9,429 nucleotides of DNA. Origin: JAMCXS01 sp964459065 (GTDB taxonomy: Bacteria > Acidobacteriota > Terriglobia > UBA7540). Shown here in pieces: positions 6,387 to 9,429 of the stretch. Made by a program: the position numbers and the translations under genes. Numbering within the stretch: the first letter of the stretch is position 1; each line of letters starts with the position of its first letter. The stretch lies in NCBI GenBank assembly GCA_964459065.1, contig CAYWMN010000140.1, forward strand, positions 1 through 9,429, in the 5' to 3' direction. Below the pieces are notes generated by a model, which was given only the letters and a program-made list of their open reading frames with translations, was not told the DNA's origin and ran no database searches.

Positions 6387-7550
6387 CTACTTGCCTGGAA
6401 TCTTCTCCCACTTGCCGGACTTGGCGGAGCGCTCAACCGCGTCGAGCACGATATGATTTTTGACTCCGTCCTCGAAATTAGGACTCGGCATGCGGCCCTT
6501 TTCAAGGCAGGTCAGGAAATCATGCACCGCGTGGACAAAGGTATGTTCGTAGCCGATGATGTGTCCCGGCGGCCACCAGTTGCCGACGTACGGATGGATG
6601 CCCTCGGTGACGCTGATGGTTTTGTACCCCTGCACTCCCGGCTTATCCGTGCAGTCGTAAAACTCCAACTCGTTCATGCGTTCCAGGTTGAAGGCCAGGC
6701 TTCCCTTGCTGCCGTACATCTGGAACGTGTTGGAGTTCCGTCGCCCGCCGGCAAAGCGCGTTGATTCAAAGACTCCCACGCTTCCATTCTTGAACCGGGC
6801 CAGGAAGTTCGCGTCATCGTCAACCGTCACTTTGCCCTTCCTGACCTTCGAGCCTTTGGCGCCCCAGGCGCCTTCACCCGTCGCCGGGAGAGGCCGCTCT
6901 TTGATGAAAGTCGTCAGCTGCCCTGTCACAGCAGTGAGTTCGCTGTTGAGGTGGCGGGCCAGATCAATCGCGTGGGCTCCAATGTCGCCGAGCGCACCCG
7001 AACCGGCGGTCTTTTTGTCGAGCCGCCATACGAGCGGAAAATTCGGGTCCATGATCCAGTCTTGCAGATAGGCGCCGTGGTAGTGATAGACGTCGCCGAG
7101 GCGTCCTTCTTCAATCAACTTCTTGGCAAGGGCGACCGCCGGGCAGCGCCGGTAGACGAAATTCACATAATGAAGGACCTTGGCCTTTTGAACCGCGCGC
7201 AGCATTTCCTTGGCTTCGCGCAGCGAATTCGCCAGCGGTTTTTCGCAGATGATGTGCTTTCCCGCTTTGGCCGCTGCGATCACCATGGGATGGTGCAGGA
7301 AACTCGGAGTAGAAACGTCGATGATCTGGATATCCTTGCGCGCGACGACCCTTTCCCAGTTGGTGTCAGACTCTTCCCAGCCGAGCGTGCGCGCGGCGGC
7401 TTCCAACTCCTGCGGACTGGCTTTGCCGCAAATGACCTTCATGCGCGGAACCAGCTTTCCTGGAAAGAACTTCCGGACCTGCCGGTAGGCGTTGGAATGA
7501 GCCTTGCCCATAAACAGGTGCCCGATCAGCGCAACGTTAACTTCTGGCAT
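6387..7550 (-). CDS. Gfo/Idh/MocA-family NAD(P)-dependent oxidoreductase
   Basis: This 387-residue cytoplasmic dehydrogenase has an N-terminal Rossmann domain (about 1-125) with VNVALIGHLFMGKAHSNAY (4-22). It carries the family signature EKPLA (103-107), whose Lys104 is the usual catalytic lysine. The C-terminal alpha/beta domain contains GALGDIGAHAIDLARH (185-200), where Asp189 and His193 match the catalytic Asp/His pair. The middle glycine of the dinucleotide motif is replaced (GHLFMG instead of GxGxxG). Members oxidise or reduce a hydroxyl of sugars, inositols or sugar derivatives; the substrate cannot be read from sequence. ATG at 7550 has a near-ideal Shine-Dalgarno, AAGGAGG (7563-7557), with a 6-nt spacer. 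It lies 48 bp downstream of the isomerase/epimerase gene, the common pairing in which both enzymes act on one sugar. It has no signal peptide, unlike many acidobacterial family members with Tat leaders. Confidence 0.88.
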   Translation of the reverse strand: MPEVNVALIGHLFMGKAHSNAYRQVRKFFPGKLVPRMKVICGKASPQELEAAARTLGWEESDTNWERVVARKDIQIIDVSTPSFLHHPMVIAAAKAGKHIICEKPLANSLREAKEMLRAVQKAKVLHYVNFVYRRCPAVALAKKLIEEGRLGDVYHYHGAYLQDWIMDPNFPLVWRLDKKTAGSGALGDIGAHAIDLARHLNSELTAVTGQLTTFIKERPLPATGEGAWGAKGSKVRKGKVTVDDDANFLARFKNGSVGVFESTRFAGGRRNSNTFQMYGSKGSLAFNLERMNELEFYDCTDKPGVQGYKTISVTEGIHPYVGNWWPPGHIIGYEHTFVHAVHDFLTCLEKGRMPSPNFEDGVKNHIVLDAVERSAKSGKWEKIPGK

Positions 7551-7598
7551 CTTGTTCCTCCTTCAGTTGTCCTCGAGTGTTAGGCTCCGCTAGGCGCG

Positions 7599-8558
7599 TC
7601 ACGCCCACCACATTCCGGTAAGCTTTTCCTTGATCAACAGGTTGTTCAGGAAGGCGGCTGCCTTGCTCAAACCCTCATTGACCGACATCAGGCTGTCTTC
7701 GTGCTCGATGGAGAGCACGTCGTTGTAACCCACCATTTGGAGGGTTGAGATCAGGTCCGTCCAGAATTCCCGGCCGTGCCCGTAGCCGACGGTGCGGAAG
7801 ATCCAGGCGCGGTTCTTCTCATCGCTGTAAGGCTTGGTATCGAGCACGCCGTTCACTTTGTAATTGGCGTCATAGAGCTTGGTATCTTTGGCGTGCACGT
7901 GGAAGATGGCATCGCCCAGCGCCCGCACGGCGGCACAGGGATCAATGCCCTGCCAGAACAGGTGGCTGGGGTCGAAGTTGCAGCCCAGCGCAGGCCCGGC
8001 CTCCGCCCGCAGCCTCAACAGCGTTTCGGGCGAATAGACCACGAATCCCGGGTGCATCTCAAACGCGATCCGGACGCCGTGGTTCGCCGCAAACTTGGCG
8101 CGCTTTTTCCAGTAGGGAATCACCTTCTTCTCCCACTGCCACTTCAGCGTATCGGCATAGTCGGGCGGCCAGTAGCAGGTGACCCAGTTGGGATGTTTTG
8201 AATTGTCGGAATCGCCCGGGCAGCCGGAAAAATCGTTGACGTTGCGCACCCCAAGCTTTTCCGCCAGCAGGATGGTCTTGCGGCTGGTCTCGGCATGGGC
8301 TTCAGCGATCTTCTTCACCGGATGGAGCGGATTTCCGTGGCAACTGAGGGCGCTGATGGTGATGCCCTGGTCGTCGAGTTTCTGCTTGAACTCCTTCAGC
8401 TTGGAGGGCGAGTTCAGCCAGTCAAGCTTCAGGTGGGCGTCGCCGGGATAGTTGCCGGTTCCAAGCTCGATGGCTTCGATCCCCATCGGCTTGATTTTCT
8501 TGATGACTTCGTCCAGGGAGAGTTTTCCAAATAAGACTGTGAGCAGACCTAGCTTCAT
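7599..8558 (-). CDS. Sugar phosphate isomerase/epimerase (xylose isomerase-like TIM barrel)
   Basis: This 319-residue cytoplasmic protein belongs to the AP-endonuclease-2/xylose-isomerase-like TIM-barrel superfamily. It starts MKLGLLTVLFGKLSLDEVI, with the barrel running MGIEAIELG (25-33), ITISALSCHGNPLHP (66-80), GVRIAFEMHPG (161-171), LGCNFDPSHLFW (191-202), IFHVHAKD (218-225) and VLSIEHED (281-288). Glu167, Asp196, His222 and Glu285 give the divalent-metal tetrad expected of ketose 3-epimerases and related isomerases. The frame extends upstream to 8675, but ATG at 8558 is chosen: GGAGG lies 6 nt before it, the ATG at 8564 directly abuts that Shine-Dalgarno, and the upstream residues show no family-like pattern. 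It is the first gene of the minus-strand cluster. It is not classical XylA, which is longer with different motifs. It could be a ketose epimerase, an inosose-type enzyme, or a hydrolase/lyase of keto-sugars. Confidence 0.85.
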   Translation of the reverse strand: MKLGLLTVLFGKLSLDEVIKKIKPMGIEAIELGTGNYPGDAHLKLDWLNSPSKLKEFKQKLDDQGITISALSCHGNPLHPVKKIAEAHAETSRKTILLAEKLGVRNVNDFSGCPGDSDNSKHPNWVTCYWPPDYADTLKWQWEKKVIPYWKKRAKFAANHGVRIAFEMHPGFVVYSPETLLRLRAEAGPALGCNFDPSHLFWQGIDPCAAVRALGDAIFHVHAKDTKLYDANYKVNGVLDTKPYSDEKNRAWIFRTVGYGHGREFWTDLISTLQMVGYNDVLSIEHEDSLMSVNEGLSKAAAFLNNLLIKEKLTGMWWA

Positions 8559-8691
8559 GTGCATCCTCCACGCGGGCGCTTCAGCACGCTGCATCTGATA
8601 CGAAAGATTCAAGATCGCGGCGCCCCAAAGCGTGATTCGCTGCCAGCAAGCGAACCCTAAATCTATCGGCCCCACGGCACCCAGTCAACAG

Positions 8692-8714
8692 AAAAATCCC
8701 GCCGCGGGGCGGCG
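8692..8714 (-). terminator. Terminator-like hairpin in the sugar-operon leader
   Basis: On the minus strand CGCCGC (8714-8709) pairs with GCGGCG (8705-8700) around a CCC loop. An alternative 5-bp pairing with a 4-nt loop is also possible. It is followed by GGATTTTTC, with five T at 8696-8692. This resembles an intrinsic terminator. It lies about 135-150 bp upstream of the isomerase start and downstream of the candidate promoter at 8746-8774, so it could act as an attenuator or block antisense transcription. The T tract is short, so the call is tentative. Confidence 0.35.
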
Positions 8715-8745
8715 CCGCTTGAAACTGACTCTTGAGTATTCACCG

Positions 8746-8774
8746 ATTTTAGTGGATAATGAAATCGAACTCAG
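8746..8774 (-). promoter_or_regulatory. Weak promoter candidate for the sugar operon
   Basis: On the minus strand TAAAAT (8751-8746) matches the -10 consensus at five of six positions. CTGAGT (8774-8769), 17 bp upstream, matches the -35 at three. Transcription would begin near 8739 and leave a leader of about 180 nt containing the terminator-like hairpin at 8692-8714. No better-spaced pair was found between 8559 and 8808 on this strand. Confidence 0.3.
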
Positions 8775-8777
8775 GAA

Positions 8778-8851
8778 AGAGCAATTGCAAAATAGTTGCG
8801 CAAGGGTATTGACAACCAGCCAGTTGCTCTGTAGACTGAGAAATTGCTCTG
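8778..8851. repeat. Inverted and direct repeats around the rRNA promoter
   Basis: AGAGCAATT (8778-8786) is an exact inverted copy of AATTGCTCT (8842-8850), flanking the -35 and -10 boxes of the rRNA promoter. TTGCTCTG also occurs twice in direct orientation, at 8824-8831 (in the promoter spacer) and 8844-8851 (at the predicted start), 20 bp apart, close to two helical turns. Such placement could suit a regulator, but the units are short and no regulator is identified. Confidence 0.4.
8809..8837 (+). promoter_or_regulatory. Ribosomal RNA operon promoter (sigma70 type)
   Basis: A perfect -35 TTGACA (8809-8814) and a -10 TAGACT (8832-8837; four of six) are separated by 17 bp, the strongest promoter-like pair in the window. 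It faces the 16S gene about 285 bp downstream, which is normal for an rrn leader, and would start transcripts near 8844. The DNA just upstream (8777-8798) is relatively A/T rich, as in UP elements. Confidence 0.75.
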
Positions 8852-8911
8852 ACACACGAGTTCTTTCAGAGTGAAAAGCGGCGCAAGCTGCTTGAACGCC
8901 CTGGAGTGGGC

Positions 8912-8930
8912 GGCCGGCCGAAGGCCGGTC
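8912..8930 (+). promoter_or_regulatory. boxB-like hairpin of the rRNA leader
   Basis: GGCCGGCC (8912-8919) pairs with GGCCGGTC (8923-8930), an 8-bp stem with one G-U pair, around a GAA loop. It stands 4 nt before the boxA-like sequence, matching the boxB-boxA order of rRNA antitermination regions. The role is inferred from position and shape. Confidence 0.5.
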
Positions 8931-8934
8931 AGTG

Positions 8935-8946
8935 AGTTCTTTGACA
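8935..8946 (+). promoter_or_regulatory. boxA-like antitermination element
   Basis: AGTTCTTTGACA agrees with the E. coli rrn boxA, TGCTCTTTAACA, at nine of twelve positions, and the following AATTG continues the resemblance. In known systems NusB and S10 (NusE) bind boxA RNA and help RNA polymerase pass Rho-dependent and other pause or stop sites. It lies about 176 nt before 16S. A weaker relative is at 8859-8870 (AGTTCTTTCAGA). Confidence 0.6.
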
Positions 8947-8971
8947 ATTGAGTTGAGCAAGCCACGTCAAT

Positions 8972-8997
8972 GCACGGAGTCCTTCGGGACAAAGTGC
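8972..8997 (+). other. rRNA leader hairpin with UUCG loop (first)
   Basis: GCAC (8972-8975) pairs with GTGC (8994-8997) and GTCC (8979-8982) with GGAC (8987-8990), closing a cUUCGg tetraloop at 8983-8986. The symmetrical GGA/AAA internal loop could form stacked purine pairs. The cUUCGg loop is an especially stable RNA cap. Confidence 0.55.
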
Positions 8998-9011
8998 GAA
9001 GCCGAGCGATG

Positions 9012-9043
9012 GCCCGATCCTGATTTTCAGGTGAGGGCTTTTT
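9012..9043 (+). terminator. Terminator-like hairpin inside the rRNA leader
   Basis: GCCC (9012-9015) pairs with GGGC (9035-9038) and CCTGA (9019-9023) with TCAGG (9027-9031) around a TTT loop. A GAT/TGA internal loop separates the two stems, and TTTTT (9039-9043) follows at once. This has the form of an intrinsic terminator downstream of boxA and before 16S. It could be a pause or conditional stop that antitermination overrides, or only a processing hairpin. Confidence 0.4.
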
Positions 9044-9067
9044 CTTCCTCCTAACCCGGAGGGAGAA
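9042..9067 (+). other. rRNA leader 10-bp hairpin
   Basis: TTCTTCCTCC (9042-9051) pairs with GGAGGGAGAA (9058-9067), one pair being T-G, around a TAACCC loop. Its left arm shares the last two T of the preceding T tract, so full use of both elements at once is slightly constrained. Confidence 0.5.
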
Positions 9068-9084
9068 GCTCCAAATATTAGGAT

Positions 9085-9108
9085 GCGAAGGATCTTCGGA
9101 TCTTTCGC
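9085..9108 (+). other. rRNA leader hairpin with UUCG loop (second)
   Basis: GCGAAGGATC (9085-9094) pairs with GATCTTTCGC (9099-9108) over ten pairs including one G-U, closed by a cUUCGg tetraloop at 9095-9098. It ends 13 nt before the mature 16S start, so it may take part in RNase processing or in early 16S folding. Confidence 0.6.
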
Positions 9109-9121
9109 AAGCAAGCCGATT

Positions 9122-9429
<308 letters not shown>

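Larger units (their letters stand above)
8844..9121 (+). other. rRNA operon leader (transcribed, non-coding)
   Basis: This stretch between the promoter and the mature 16S start has no credible coding frame. It is dense in potential RNA hairpins, listed separately, and ends just before the 16S gene. In rrn operons such leaders carry antitermination signals and the 5' half of the processing stalk that pairs with sequence beyond the 16S 3' end; the partner lies outside the window. GAGTTCTTT occurs twice (8858-8866 and 8934-8942). A further possible hairpin pairs CTCTGA (8847-8852) with TCAGAG (8866-8871). Confidence 0.7.

Noticed and set aside
7599..8558. Classical xylose isomerase (xylA)
   Set aside because: The protein is only 319 residues and lacks XylA motifs; it matches the broader isomerase/epimerase TIM-barrel superfamily.
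8559..8675. In-frame N-terminal extension of the isomerase/epimerase gene back to 8675
   Set aside because: The extra 39 residues lack family character, and a GGAGG site 6 nt before the ATG at 8558 fixes the shorter start.
8685..8960. A 91-codon minus-strand frame in the intergenic region
   Set aside because: It overlaps the rRNA promoter and leader hairpins, has no ribosome binding site that I can see, and its translation is low-complexity in character.
8941..8970. A second rRNA promoter using TTGACA at 8941-8946
   Set aside because: No acceptable -10 lies 16-18 bp downstream (the region reads ACGTCA), and the TTGACA is better explained as part of the boxA-like sequence.

Overview
The window looks like chromosomal DNA of an acidobacterium, most likely a Terriglobia-type lineage. 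The partial 16S rRNA at the right end opens with the acidobacterial-style series 'AGAATCAACGCTGGCGGCGT', and the GC-rich genes and exported sugar proteins fit that phylum. No mobile genes, tRNAs or CRISPR repeats were seen. The assignment comes from reading 308 nt of 16S by eye, so below phylum level it is only a guess.

Left part (1-2022): the C-terminal end of an acyl-CoA dehydrogenase (+) converges on a small tandem-ACT protein (-). About 150 bp of GC-rich, palindrome-bearing DNA then separates the ACT gene from a divergent ribokinase-type PfkB sugar kinase (+).

Middle part (2031-8558): five minus-strand genes form a carbohydrate-use cluster, read right to left. They are a TIM-barrel sugar isomerase/epimerase, a Gfo/Idh/MocA dehydrogenase, a xylulokinase (xylB), an exported aldose 1-epimerase and an exported DUF4380 protein with a likely galactose-mutarotase fold. 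Spacings are 47, 142, 90 and 29 bp. The two larger gaps hold secondary structure: a 113-bp long inverted repeat upstream of xylB and a compact hairpin upstream of the epimerase gene. A plausible scheme is that exported proteins handle the sugar or its anomers outside the cytoplasm, the dehydrogenase and isomerase/epimerase convert it to a ketose, and XylB (perhaps with the neighbouring ribokinase) phosphorylates it. No transporter, regulator, glycosidase or classical xylose isomerase is present, so the substrate is unknown.

Right part (8559-9429): a 563-bp gene-free region carries divergent control signals. On the minus strand are a weak promoter candidate and a terminator-like hairpin ahead of the sugar operon. 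On the plus strand is a strong sigma70-type rRNA promoter (TTGACA-17-TAGACT), followed by a roughly 280-nt rRNA leader. That leader has a boxB-like hairpin, a boxA-like sequence, two hairpins with cUUCGg tetraloops, a terminator-like hairpin with a T tract and another 10-bp hairpin, and then the 16S rRNA, which runs off the window.
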